Positions 1-10,679 of a DNA stretch of 64,000 nucleotides are shown here, piece after piece. Below the pieces are notes generated by a model. It worked only from the letters and a program-made list of their open reading frames with translations, did no database searches and was not told the origin of the DNA. A program made the position numbers and the translations under genes. The stretch is from contig JAESUZ010003302.1 of assembly GCA_017311185.1 (NCBI GenBank), positions 124,001 through 188,000 of the forward strand, given 5' to 3'. Each line of letters begins with the position of its first letter. Position 1 is the stretch's first letter. This DNA is from Proteles cristata cristata (Eukaryota > Chordata > Mammalia > Carnivora > Hyaenidae).

Positions 1-374
1 ACTGCGTCTGCAGCGTTAGGTATTTCACTGGGGAGAGAAGACAGCGGTCAGGAGGGGGTTGTTTCCACTCAGCACAGAAGGTGCAGATATACAATTGAGC
101 CCCTGCTGAGGCCAAAAACCTGGTTTCTGGTCTGTTGTGTCCAGAGGCTGGGGCAGCTCAGCCCCTCCCGGCCAGCTTCCCCTCTGGCACCCACTCTGTC
201 CCCAGTCAAGCAACCCTGGACCCCAGAGAGAAGAAGGAAGGTAGACAAAGCCTGTAAACGGCTCAGCCTCTGTTTTCTCAGCTGAAAAACGGGACTGCTC
301 CTGACCGGGCTTGCTGGCCAGTGGTAGACGTGCATGCAGTTGTCACTGAGTGTTTTAAGAATTCCTATAGTGAG
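1..374. other. Intronic sequence, no feature seen
   Basis: This lies in the CD99L2 intron downstream of the 1082-1147 exon. No exon matching the expected C-terminus and no clear repeat was recognised. Confidence 0.6.
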
Positions 375-517
375 GGGGGCGCCTGGGGGTCTTAGTTACG
401 TGTCTGACTCTTGTTTGCAGCGCACGTCATGATCTCATGGTTTTGTGAGATCAAACTCCATGTTGGGCTTACATGGACAGCATGGAGCTGACTCTCTAAA
501 TAAACTTAAAAACAAAT
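375..517 (+). mobile_element. Degenerate carnivore tRNA-Lys SINE
   Basis: The copy begins GGGGGCGCCTGGGGGTCTTA, keeps a CATGATCTCATGG block and ends in a short A-rich tail. It is diverged, shortened in the middle and lacks the CT-rich tract. A young SINE is inserted directly at its tail. Confidence 0.8.
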
Positions 518-533
518 AAAAATTACTACAGCA

Positions 534-751
534 GGGGCGCCTGGGTGGCTTAGTCGGTTAAGCATCCGACTTTCGCTTGGGTCATGATCTCGCGGTTCGT
601 GGGTTCGGGCCCCGCGTCGGGCTCTGTGCTGACTGCCAGCTCAGAGCCTGGAGCCTGTTTCAGTCTGTGACTCCCTCTCTCTCTGACCCTCCCCTGCTCA
701 TGCTGTCTCTGTCTCTTTCCTAGAAATAAAAAAAAAAAAAAAAGAATATAA
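534..751 (+). mobile_element. Young carnivore SINE (tRNA-Lys type) with 16-bp duplication
   Basis: This near-consensus copy of the young subfamily has A-box GGCTTAGTCGG, GACTGCCAGCTC, CAGTCTGTGACTCC and end CTAGAAATAAA. A perfect 16-bp target-site duplication, AAAAATTACTACAGCA, flanks it at 518-533 and 752-767. It landed in the A-rich tail of the older SINE at 375-517. Such copies carry pol III A and B boxes, but whether this one is transcribed is unknown. Confidence 0.95.
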
Positions 752-767
752 AAAAATTACTACAGCA

Positions 768-1081
768 AATGCCACTGTAGAGTCCGTTTTCCTCGGTCCC
801 ATTCTGGGACCGCTGAGTCCATTCTGTCCTAAGCAGCAGCGTGCGACACTTTCCTCAGTCACACAGCTTGAGTGACAACACACCCCTGGGCTTCCCAGTC
901 CCCCACCTGCACGCTGGATCCGTCTTGAGAGGCATCTGTGTGGGAGGCCATCTGTTTTTGCTGACAGGGAACACAATCCCAACAGCACGTGGAAGTCCCT
1001 GCTGTGCCACCAGACACTGAGACTGGTTTCGCTTCGTGCCAGGCCCGCTGTCTAGCGGCCCTTTAGCAAGAGAGCACTCAC
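768..1081. other. Intronic sequence, no feature seen
   Basis: Unique-looking intron next to the donor of the 1082-1147 exon. No repeat or additional exon was recognised. Confidence 0.6.
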
Positions 1082-1147
1082 CTTGGGGCTCCTCGCACAC
1101 GACGGCTTCCAGGTTCTCTCCCTTCACATAGTCTGCACTCAGACCCT
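1082..1147 (-). CDS. CD99L2: CD99L2 exon: cytoplasmic tail
   Basis: This 66-nt exon encodes GLSADYVKGENLEAVVCEEP and a final Gln; human reads GLNADYVKGENLEAVVCEEPQ. It belongs to the cytoplasmic tail. The acceptor is CCTTTGCAG and the donor AAG|GTGAGT, with phase 1 at both ends. The frame runs on past the donor into intron sequence, but the canonical GTGAGT and the family alignment place the boundary here. The last coding exon (human residues beginning VKYSTLHTQ) was searched for at 1-1080 on the minus strand and not found, so it lies outside the window. Confidence 0.95.
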
Positions 1148-3425
1148 CTGCAAAGGGCGAAGGGCAGAGTTGGTGACTGACAAAGGGCCCCCACCGAGCC
1201 CAGGGGTTCTCATCACTGTCCTCAGAGATGACACAGGCAGGGGCCTCTGACAGCCATCCACACAGGGCAAGCGCTAGCACACGTGGAACCGGGGGCCAGA
1301 CAGCAGGCACCGGATGGCGGGGTCAGCACCACCCACGGGTCCGCATGCCAGCCCAGGGGCCAGGGCGGTGGAGAGGGAGGTGAGCGCCGCATGCGTGACT
1401 GACAGATGCAGGGCGGAGGGGGCAGAGAGCTGAAGGGGGCTCCTGCCTACGGCCTTCCCAGTGACTGCGTGGCTCCAGGCCAACAGGCTCCCCCAGCCCA
1501 AAGCGGCACGCGTTGTCCCCGCCGCAGTGCAAAGGGCCCAGGGCCCACCCCCAGCCGCTCTGGTCGGTCCTATGGCCTGTCTCCCCACTGACTTGCATGA
1601 GGGGCTTGGGGATTCGACAAGCAGCTGCCAGCCCTCGGGGCCGTGAGCGGCGCCACGTGGATGTAAGAGCCCACGCTCGGGACCCAGAGTGGAGCCTGGC
1701 CTGCTGCTACTTAGGGAGAGTCAGGGGTCCATGTTGTGGTCCAGGAGAAGCCGGGGACTGGAACCCGTAGCAGAGCCTAGAGCCCGTGGGGAAACCAGGC
1801 CATGGGTCTCAGCCACCACATGACTGAGCAGGCGCCAGTGTCCATCCTGCTGCCACCACGGGCCTCACCCAGGCTCCCCACCTGCCTACCCAGTACTCGC
1901 TGAGCTCAAGGTAGACACCAGATGGGCCCAGGGAGAACGGCACGTGTGACAAGGCAGGCGAGGGAGCCAGGGAGGCCTAAGCAATGACCATCAGTGGGCC
2001 CCTGAGTCCCTGACAGGACCCCCGCCCCCCAGCCCACGCGCCCCTGAAACCAGCCCCGTGTGGCCTGCTGAACTGGCTGGCGTCCTCCCAACACACAGAT
2101 GGCTGTGGTGACAGCAAGTCGGTGAATGCTGGGGGGGGGGGTCCGCAAGAGGGGTGGGGTGCAGACGACGAACAATGAGGAAAATGAGGACGTCAAAGCA
2201 CCCCATTACCTTGACCTTCTGCTGCATCTGAAGGCAAGACACAAAGCTTAGGACCCTGGAGCAAGTACGTAGCCCCCATCAATGGACCACAGGAGCTTCC
2301 AGCGAGACGCACTGACCCTGTCACTGTGACTTTGTCACTGAGGGCAGAGCTGAAGGTCCCCCAAGTCTGGGCCCCTTTGGTGGCAGCTGAGGCTGGAGGC
2401 CCCCGAGCTCTCCTAGTCACCACGCGCCGTCTCCCTGGGGCTTCCCGGTGATGGGGTGCGCGGTGCTTTCTGCTCTGCCTTCCCTGACCTCTGTGCAGTG
2501 GTGGCTGTGGCCACAAATATCCACGGGCTCCTCCCAACTCCGCTCCAGGGACACTTCAGTGGATGAAGCACACAGTCCCGAGAGTGATGAGCGTGGGGGG
2601 GCAGGGCAGTCACAGCCGCAGGCGCCAAGCCCAATTCCACCCCAGCAGCTCCAGGCCTGGCCGGCAGGCGGCGCTGTGGTCATACTCAGCACAGGCTGTG
2701 AAGGTAAGGTTTCCTGCCCAAGCCGAGGAGGGGGATGGCAGAGCGAGCAGGGGACTCAGAGACCAGTGTCTGGCTTCGGGGGACAGAGGGTGCTGGCGTG
2801 GTTGGAGACAAACCATGAAGGGCTTTCAATGGCCAAGCTCATGGGCGGGACCGTGACCTGGAGGGCAGTGGGGCACGTGGGAGGTGAGGCAGAGCTGGCC
2901 TCTGCACACAAAGGCGTATGGGAGAGGTCGGGGCAGGCAGGAGGCTCATGGGACCATCTAGGGGGACAGGGAGACCTGGCCCTGGGCAAGCAGGGGCATG
3001 ACAGCGGCGACGGAGGGGCGGTCCCAGAGCAGACCCCCGCAGGGGGGCACCAGCCCTGGGAGCGGGGACCCACTGATGTGAGGAGAAAGTGGGGGCTGAG
3101 AGGGGGGGCTGAGGGACGGAGTGAGGCTGCCCTAACAGCGCAAACCCGAGTCCTCCCGCGGCACCGCAGTTCCCCTTGGTGCCCCCTTCCTGTTCCTGCT
3201 CCGGGCACCCATGTGGGACCCGGTGCTTCCCGCCTGCAGCAAGTTCCTTCAACACTCCTCCGACGCTGTTTCCGGTTTCCTCATCGATAAAATGAGGGTG
3301 CCCAGACGGACCCTGGCGAGGACCCTCATGGAGCGGCCGGCGGCCGCAGGCAGGTGGCGAGCACACCACACCTGGGAAGCCGTGCGTACTGTAAGTCTGG
3401 GCCTAGCGTTTACACAGGGTCTCTG
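1148..3425. other. GC-rich unique intron sequence
   Basis: This GC-rich, repeat-poor stretch contains an 11-G run at 2131-2141 and many overlapping open frames on both strands, including one of 280 codons at 2448-3290. The frames are a by-product of few stop codons in GC-rich DNA. Their translations show no recognisable domain. A faint L2-antisense resemblance near 2800-2840 (CATGAAGGGCTTTCAATGGC) was too short to call. Confidence 0.55.
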
Positions 3426-3608
3426 GTCGGGTGTCGGGTGACTCAGTCAGTTGAGTGTCTGACTTCGGCTCAGGTCATGATCTCACAGTTTGAGTTCAAG
3501 CCCCACATCAGGCTCTGTGCTGAGTGCTCACAGTCTGCTTCAGATTCTCTCTCTCTCTCTGCCCCTTCTCCTGCTCAGTCTCTCGCAAAAATAAACATTA
3601 AAAAATGT
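3426..3608 (+). mobile_element. Older carnivore SINE
   Basis: The copy has a diverged head, GTGACTCAGTCAGTTGAGTG, then the block CAGGTCATGATCTCACAG, a CT-rich tract and the tail AAAATAAACATTAAAAAATG. This is the older form, with CAAAAATAAAC rather than CTAGAAATAAA at its 3' end. Confidence 0.88.
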
Positions 3609-3689
3609 AAATAGCTTCTCTTTTACCCAATATGCTTCCTGACATCTTCACGCCATCTCCTGGCATGTGAGCCATCTCGCGCAGCCCGA

Positions 3690-4110
3690 ATGACCACGGG
3701 CTGTACACACCTCACCGGTAGGGTGATGATGCTGTACCAGAGAGACGGCCAACTCCTCAGCCCTGGGGGACCTACGTCCTTTATTTGGAAAATGATCTTT
3801 GCATGTGTGATTAAGTTCAGGATCTCAAGATGAGACCGTCCTGGATTTAGGGTGACACACAGACAGAGGAAAAGGCCATGTGAAGGCCGAGGCAAAGACT
3901 GGAGGGACGGCAGCCACAAGCCAAGGGACACCTGGAGTCGCCAGAAGCTGGAAGAGGCAAGGGAGGATCCTCCCCTACAGCCTCCAAAAGGCACATGTGC
4001 TGTCGATGCCTTGACCTGGACTCCTGGCTTCCAGAACTGTGAGGGGATACATTGTGTCATTTTAAGTCACTTGGTTTTTTTGCTTTGGAACTAGGACAAA
4101 GTATAGCTCT
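3690..4110 (+). mobile_element. Degraded MaLR-type LTR
   Basis: Landmarks of the mammalian MaLR (MST/MLT1-like) LTR are in order: TTTATTTGGAAAATGATCTT, GTGATTAAGTTCAGGATCTC, GGCCATGTGAAGG, the CAGAACTGTGAGG block and a final TTTAAGTCACTTGG. There is no internal retroviral region, so it is a solo or truncated LTR. Edges are approximate. Confidence 0.75.
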
Positions 4111-5029
4111 AAGGACAATCCAGCTTCCAGTTCCACACTGCTTCTTGACACTTCCCTGTTCACAGTACTCTACAGCCAAGCTGGTGGGTCTATGGTGAGT
4201 CAACAGGATATCAAGCAGGGTGGTGACCATGAACAGTTGTGCAGGTTGTGCACTGAGACAAGGTAGAGATTTCTGCAGTACCCACATCTAAGCATTCTGG
4301 TGCCCAAGTTCATTTACCGGGAAGCCTGGCCCCAGGCTACAATTAAGGGCAGAGGCCACCTCACAGGACATGCCCGTAAGCTTCAGGAAAGAGGAAAACC
4401 ATACTTGAACTGGGCTCTGTCACTTGAACTAGAAATCGCCTGTTTCAGAGATACACTGTCAGCAAGCAAGGACACCCAAAGCTGTATTTGTGAGAGCAGC
4501 CAGGGCGCTCTTCTCACTCCCCTTCCCCCTTCCCGGCAACCTCTCCCCGCCCCCCACCAGCGCTCCCAGCACAGGCTCCCTGCAGGCTGGGCAGATGCAG
4601 CTGTGCTGGTTGCTATCTGACTTACAAGGCAGACACGCGGAGCTACAGCAGAAAATGAACATCTAGCATGAAAGGAGGGGCAAGACCCACACCCTATCCT
4701 GCCCCTTGCACTCGAGCTCCTCTAAAGCCCTTCGAGATTCCAGCAGCCTCCTGACCCCTGAGCCGCCGAGGCTGCTGCCCTGCGCTCTTGAGGAGGCTGG
4801 CAGTGCAAGCAGGTGAGGCCTGAGGCCGGATGGAAACCGCGGGCCCTCTCCTGCTCTGCGGGACACTGGCAAACATCGGCGTCCCTGGGTGCTCCCCCCA
4901 CAAGTCTGGCCCGTTTGCACTTCGGTCGGGCCTCGCCGGAAAGCCACCTCGGGTGGCTGCGGAACAGACCCGAGTACACTGTCCCTGCCCCCTGCCCCGG
5001 AGAGACCCCACGCTTCACGGTTCACTCAC
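4111..5029. other. Intronic sequence with a CpG-rich pocket
   Basis: No repeat was recognised. From about 4750 to the TM exon the sequence has a visibly raised CpG density, which continues across the exon to about 5220. This may be an intragenic CpG island or simply a GC-rich exon neighbourhood. Confidence 0.55.
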
Positions 5030-5149
5030 GCTGGATGCTGAAGCAGAACTTCTTCTGCTGGTACGAGATGTAGCTGGAGACCGCGCCAATCAGGGCCATG
5101 GCCAGGGCACTGGCCACGCCGGCGATGGTGCCGGCCTCCGCCGACATTC
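5030..5149 (-). CDS. CD99L2: CD99L2 exon: transmembrane helix and juxtamembrane tail
   Basis: This 120-nt exon encodes a short extracellular piece (MSAEAG), a small-residue-rich membrane helix (TIAGVASALAMALIGAVSSY) and the start of the cytoplasmic tail (ISYQQKKFCFSIQ). The helix is rich in Gly, Ala and Ser, as in CD99, and is followed by a Gln-Gln-Lys-Lys stop-transfer motif and a juxtamembrane cysteine that could be palmitoylated. The acceptor is TTTGCCTAG and the donor AGC|GTGAGT, with phase 1 at both ends. Skipping this exon would keep frame but remove the membrane anchor and so predict a soluble form. The exon sits in a locally CpG-rich pocket. Confidence 0.96.
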
Positions 5150-5496
5150 CTAGGCAAAGGAGAGGGTGGGAGACGTGAGGCAGAGGAGGGGGTGGCGCAC
5201 CAGGCTCGGCTAGGGCGTCGGCCAAGGGCTTCTCGTTGTCCATGAGGCTTTCCACCTTGAGAAGCCTGAAAGGTGGCCGTGGCTGTGGTCTCTGGGTCTC
5301 AGGCTGACAAGCTTCCTGTGGGACCACCTCCCCGGGGATCCCAGGTTTCCTGCTTCATTCCTTTCAATCACTGCATCCCTCTGGTGCCGGCCTCCCGGTT
5401 CCCTACTGGACACACTCAGGGGAAGCTTGGGACGCCAGCAGGTAGGCACTATGTCCTTGGGCTTTTTCCAACAGACACCTCGGGATGTCAACTCAC
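5150..5496. other. Short CD99L2 intron (347 bp)
   Basis: This intron separates the 39-nt exon from the transmembrane exon. It has GTGAGT at its 5' end and TTTGCCTAG at its 3' end in transcript orientation. No repeat was seen. Confidence 0.8.
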
Positions 5497-5535
5497 CGGA
5501 TTCGGGGTCGTCACTGCTACCATACCGGCCATCAC
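5497..5535 (-). CDS. CD99L2: CD99L2 micro-exon: DGRYGSSDDPES
   Basis: This 39-nt exon, too short to detect by ORF length, encodes DGRYGSSDDPES plus parts of a glycine codon at each edge. The human counterpart reads GDGRYGSNDDPGSG. The acceptor is TTCTCCAG and the donor CCG|GTGAGT, and phase is 1 at both ends. It forms the membrane-proximal part of the ectodomain, just before the exon carrying the membrane helix, from which it is separated by a 347-bp intron. As I recall, human protein carries an extra Lys-Gly before this segment. If so, that reflects a different splice position or an isoform. Confidence 0.93.
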
Positions 5536-7145
5536 CTGGAGAAAGGACAAAAGCACTTAGTGTCTGCTGTGCGCCTGTGACCCCCAGGCTTGGGCACAGC
5601 CTCTGCCCAACTCACTGACCCTCTGCTTCCAGTCCGGCCACAGACCGCCCCCCCTCCCCTCCCCCCGCCAAGAAATCCCCACCGGGCTTCTGCCTGTGTA
5701 GCAAGATCTGCTTCCCGCTGCCAGTCACCCGCAAAGCCCGGGCTGCCAGGCAGAACTTCCTCTTTGTAAAATGACAGTGACTGTGCACGGAGCACATGTT
5801 GATCCCAGCTCCTCATATACAGGGTTCTTTGCAATCCAGTGAGGCAGGTGCACCTAGTGCCCTGATGTCACAGGGGGCAAGCGGGCTCCCAGGTGCGGGA
5901 CCTCATTCTGAGGGACAGCACTACGCGTACCCTGCATGGACTGTCTCCTTCCTGTAAGAGGTATTTATTCTTGAGCTGATTATAGAAAATAATTATATAA
6001 ATCTGTTTTTTTAAAGGGATGAAAGACTAGCATAAAAACAAGTCATAATTCGACTGTGCAGAGATTTACAACTGATATTTCAATTTCCTTGCCTCCTGTC
6101 CCTAGTGCTTTACATGCTTTTTCTTCAAATCCAGACATTTCTGTTCATGTAATTTAGGTACACATTCAGCATCCTAGCAATAGGCTACAGGAGTATGTGA
6201 TGATCATGACCTCTGTAAGGCGCTCCTCCTCTACACTGGCACACAGGCAAAGGAAGGCTGACAATCCCTCGTCCGGCATTTGGAAATTCGAAAGCCTCTG
6301 CGATACCACGGGAAGGGAGAACAGATTAGTGGCTGGCAGGGATGAATGTGGCGGGGGAGGGGGGAGATGACCGTGTGGTGACAGAACTGGTCTTTATCAG
6401 AGCCTAGCAGTGGTCACGCGCGTCCACACCTGGGAGGGAGACAACACCATGCAGAACTCCACACACACATACTTACCTCCCCAGACAACCGCACGGTGCC
6501 ATTTCAGGTCATTAATCAGCCTTGAGCTCTCCCTTCTCAGGGCAGAGGGCTTGTTCACTGCACTCTGGACGGACACTGCAGCCCCAGGCCCAGGGTTTTC
6601 ACGGGAACCCGCTCTGGGATGTGGGCGGCAATGAACTGTGCCATTTCCTTCACCATTCGGATTCTGGGGACGCGTCCCTGCCTGGACTATAACATGTGTG
6701 CCCCCGTGGGGAGGAGGGGTGGGTGCCGGCAAGGTGGGGGGGAGCCCGTGGGGAGCAGGAAGTGCAGGGGAAGTCTCCACACTCTGCCTAATTTTGCTGT
6801 GGACCTAAAACTGCTCCGGAAAATGAAGCCTATTTTGGAAAGAATGCGGGCGGAGAAAATGAGGTTTGTTATGTTCCCACTTACGGCTGAATCCTTGAGT
6901 TAAAGCAGCACGATTGGACATGAGTGGTTATTTACAACACAGGAGCACTGGCTTTTGAAAAAGCACAATCAGTACTGTTGGAGAGTTCTGAGCAGAAAGG
7001 ACGACACGAGGTCCTCTGCGCATTAACCTGTCACCAGCAAGGTCACTTGTGACAACCCTCCTAGGCGTCCTCTGCTGATGTGTACACATCACCAGATTTC
7101 TAGATAAAGTAGGTTGAATTGCTCAGACCTTTCTTTCAGTTCAAG
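5536..7145. other. Intronic sequence, no repeat recognised
   Basis: This is mixed-composition intron, with a C-rich run at 5648-5670 and an AT-rich patch near 5960-6060. Nothing was recognised as coding or as a known repeat. Confidence 0.5.
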
Positions 7146-7159
7146 TCTCTTTCCTTATT

Positions 7160-7373
7160 TTTTTAAAACATGGCTGATATATTTAAATTTTTTAATATTT
7201 ATTTTTGAGAGAGAGAGCATGACCTGGGAAGGGGCAGAGTGAGAGGGAGAGAATCCTAAGCAGTATCCATGCTCAGCACGACCTATGTAGGGCTCGAACA
7301 TGAATTGTGAGATCGTGACCTGAGCTGAAATCAAGAGCTGGACGCTTAACTGACTGAGCCACCCAGGTGCCCC
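7160..7373 (-). mobile_element. Older carnivore SINE, minus strand, 14-bp duplication
   Basis: The reverse complement starts GGGGCACCTGGGTGGCTCAG and contains the CAGGTCACGATCTC block; the A-rich tail lies at the low-coordinate end. A perfect 14-bp duplication TCTCTTTCCTTATT lies at 7146-7159 and 7374-7387. Confidence 0.92.
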
Positions 7374-7469
7374 TCTCTTTCCTTATTAATACTTGGTCAC
7401 AAGGACATAGAAACTCGAACCTCACAATCTGTATGATCGTGAGCTATGAGAGTGTTACACGAAATGTGA

Positions 7470-8340
7470 ACAGAATGGTGTTATTCATACAAGCCAAGAA
7501 GGGGAAACCACCCAAAGGCCTATCACTTAATGAACTAGTAAATCAGACATTTTTGTAATATATGAAAAGGGCTTAATAATCCTTACTGTAAAAGGAACCC
7601 TTACAAATCAGTAAGAAAAGATGCAGACTACAGTAAAACAAAACAAAAAACAGGCACCAAATGTGAATAGGCAGTTCGACATAATATATTAAGAGTGTCT
7701 AAGATCTCGTGTTCAAAGAATTGCAAATGTCAACAGGATAGCTTTCTACACTGATCCAATTTACAAAGATTTCAAAACCATAATATCCAGCAGAGGTGAG
7801 GAAAGGAGCAAACAGGCACCTGTTTCCTTCTGTGGTAGAAGGGGAGGCTGGCAGGGCCTAATGGATACCATTCGGCGGTACGCTTGAAGAGTCACATCTT
7901 TAAAAATGTATACTTCCCATGACCCAGCAATTCAACACCTAGAAATTTATCTGGCAAATTATGATGGTTTGTATATTTGGCTACGAGGCTGTTTATCACA
8001 GCGCTGTGCACAGCAGTAGGAAACTGGAGGAAAAACCCTCTCAACATAAGTAGTGGTTAAATAAACTCAGGTATAACATTATGCAGTCATTACCATGATT
8101 ACTTTATAGTGCTCCTTAATGACCCACAAAGATACTCAAGGTGTTCTTGAATAAAAACTCGTTTTAAGTAAGTAGCATGGTCCCATTTTTATAAAAAGAA
8201 ATATTTACCAATGTATACTTATGTACAGAAAAAGTACTACAAGCATATCACTCCCACGTACTGCTGGTAATTCTTCCTAGAGGCTGAAACAGTAAAGAAG
8301 TATTTTCATATAATTTATATAAAATGTTGAAAATAGATAA
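7470..8340 (+). mobile_element. Ancient L1 3' fragment
   Basis: A diverged L1 ORF2 end and 3' UTR can be followed through GACCCAGCAATTCAACACC, GTTTATCACAGCGCTGTGCA, TTATGCAGTCATTACCATGA and GCATGGTCCCATTTTTATAA. There is no intact frame. Confidence 0.75.
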
Positions 8341-8423
8341 ACCCATGATTTCCCACAACTAGAGGAACAGCTCACAGAAGCTACTCCACAGCTCACTGGC
8401 AGGATCGTCATTTTCAAGGACAG

Positions 8424-8665
8424 GAGGTTTTATTTTTTTGTTGTTTTATTTTCGTAATTTTTTTTTTTGACACAGAAAGACAGCCAGAGAGAGAGGAGAA
8501 GGGGAGGAGGGGAGGAGGGGCAGAGAGAGAGAGGGAGAAGGAGAATCCCAAGCAGGCTCTGAGCTGTCAGCACAGAGCCCAACACGGACCTTGTACTAAC
8601 AAGCCATGAGATCGTGACCTGAGCCAAAGCCGGAAGCTTCATTGACTGAGCCACCCAGATGCCCC
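8424..8665 (-). mobile_element. Older carnivore SINE, minus strand
   Basis: The reverse complement begins GGGGCATCTGGGTGGCTCAG and carries the CAGGTCACGATCTC block and a long GA-rich tract at 8470-8545. A short likely duplication, CAAGGACAG, lies at 8415-8423 and 8665-8673. Confidence 0.88.
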
Positions 8666-8666
8666 A

Positions 8667-10264
8667 AGGACAGTATAGTTTATACCTCCACCTGCTTTCT
8701 CAGTCCACAACTATATACCACACTTGCATACCAAAGAGACCAGAGTTGCCCTCTGTTGTACAAGAAATCCCCCTGTAAAACAGATCTCATCCTGCAATTT
8801 GCTTTGAGTACAGAGACCTATCCATCTAGATAGCTATGTGGAAGGCCATAGCTCTAGGGACAACTGGTATCTGAAACCATGGTCACCTCCATAGTCACAG
8901 CTACCCCCATAGCTAGAAGAACCCCTACACCTACAGTGACCGCTGTACCCAGAGTGAGCACTAGAGCATGAGGCATGACCTCCGTGAGGAACTCCTAAAT
9001 ATGCCCAGTCATTAACACAAGGGTTCTATCCATACCATCCTCAAATACAAAAGTCAACAATGCGCACGCGCATGGATGCACACACCAGTCTTCAGTCCGC
9101 CATAGCCACATTCCTAGGAGGCGGGGATGCAAGGCACATATTTGCCCTTCTCCGACAACAGCACAGCTTACAGTGAGTGCGTGACATGTATGATTTGCCA
9201 AGGCATGGAGAGTCACATACCAGTAGGGAGATTCTATCTAGAACTGGTGGCGGGGGGGCATGAAATGTTCAAGTATTTAAGGACTTTTGTGAATATTCTA
9301 GACTTCTAACACACATAACCAGGACTTTCAGATTTTTTAAAAATGTTCATTATAGAAAAACTGGTAGCAGAAACGGAACATAAAAAATAAAAAAAGTTAA
9401 AAATAAATAAGGAAAAAGGTTTGTTTCAAACTGACCCATGGATACAAAGTCAAATCAAACAGGAAAAAACTGGCAGAACATGGCTGCCTAAGCTAACCAC
9501 TGGGGATACCATTCCTCAGTGTTGTGGAAAGTCTCTAAGGCCTGGATGTCTTGCACCTCCCACCTCAGAGATGAAAAAGGTCACCCTCCAGCCAGAGCAC
9601 CAAACAGCTACTGTCCCAGAACAATCTTTGAGGAGAACCCTCCCAAGCACAGGAAGGCTGTGGCCCTGGATGAGGGCCAGCACCAGCAGAGGGCCTGTCC
9701 CTTTGGGCACCCTCCTCGTCTGCTCTCCCCTCCCATCCCCACTGAGTTCCTTGGGTCAACTTATCAAGGGGTTTTGTACAACACACCAGTGCAGGTGATC
9801 TGGGGGTGCTAACGACTCCCCCCTCCTCCACTCTGGATCCTTTACCAGCTGAGAACAGACGCAAAGAGCCAGAGGAAGATGAGGCAAAGGGTTGGCTTCC
9901 CAAAGGGGCCATACAAGTACACCATCAATGCCAAGGTTACCGGCTTCCACAAAAGCGTACGATGTGAGAAGACACAGCCTGTAGCCAAATCGAAGCTTCC
10001 CATTCTTCATCTCCTGTCTCACGAGATCCCCTTGGAGCTCACTTGGGGAAAGCTGGGTTCCCAGACCAGATCAGAGAGTTCACAGCCTCTGAGAGCGCAC
10101 TTCCCCAGCCAGCAGCAGAAAGGGCCCTTCAGGGTCCAGGAGAAAGCACTTCATGCCATGAGCCCCACGCAAACGTGGCCCAGAGGGTCATCAGCTGAAC
10201 CAGTCAAACACGTCCCTCTCCCCTCCGTGGGGAGGCATGCACGAGAGGGTGTGTGCCACCTGAG
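8667..10264. other. Intronic sequence, no repeat firmly recognised
   Basis: An A-rich patch lies at 9335-9420. A short Gly/Ser/Tyr-biased reading frame on the minus strand at about 8845-8985 is discussed in the findings. A 186-codon plus-strand frame at 9879-10439 has no recognisable domain and runs into an L2 remnant. Confidence 0.45.
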
Positions 10265-10650
10265 TCCCCCTCATTGCAGCAAACATTTATTGGGGTGCTG
10301 GGGAAACATGAGAAAATCCGGCACCCACTTTGGGAAGCCCAGCCCAGCAGGGGGCTACAGGCGCTCCAGGAGAACAAAGGGAAGACGTGCACCCCAGGGC
10401 CGCTCTGAGAGTGGAAGGAACCTCCGAGGCCGCGGTTAAGGGATGGGGAGCTTAGCACTTGGTGGAAAATGAGCAGGAATTCACATGGTGGAAGAAAAGC
10501 ATTTTAGGCAGAGAAACAGCACGCAAAGGCCCCGGGAGGTGCAACTACCAGTCCATCTGCATATTCGGAGCGGAAAGGGCCCTCGTGCCCTGTGGCAGAG
10601 AGACCAGTCGGCGAGCTAAGAGCATGAAACTATCCTGGAGGCAGTGGGGG
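10265..10650 (-). mobile_element. L2 LINE remnant, minus strand
   Basis: Two antisense L2 landmarks are visible: AGCAAACATTTATTGGGGTG near 10278, and GCATTTTAGGCAGAGAAACAGC followed by GCAAAGGCC near 10500-10530. These match the reversed 3' end and ORF2 end of L2. It is highly diverged and non-coding. Confidence 0.65.
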
Positions 10651-10679
10651 GCCTGCTGTTTTGCTTCCTTAAAAATTTT

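Noticed and set aside
1..1080. Last coding exon of CD99L2
   Set aside because: I looked on the minus strand for the expected C-terminal VKYSTLHTQ-type sequence and did not find it. The frame past the 1082 donor is intron read-through.
2448..3290. 280-codon open frame on the plus strand
   Set aside because: It lies in a GC-rich stop-poor intron, opposes CD99L2, has low-complexity Gly/Ser/Gln composition and no recognisable domain. Comparable frames occur on the opposite strand at the same place.
9879..10439. 186-codon open frame on the plus strand
   Set aside because: No domain, start context or conservation clue, and its end runs into an L2 remnant. Treated as chance.
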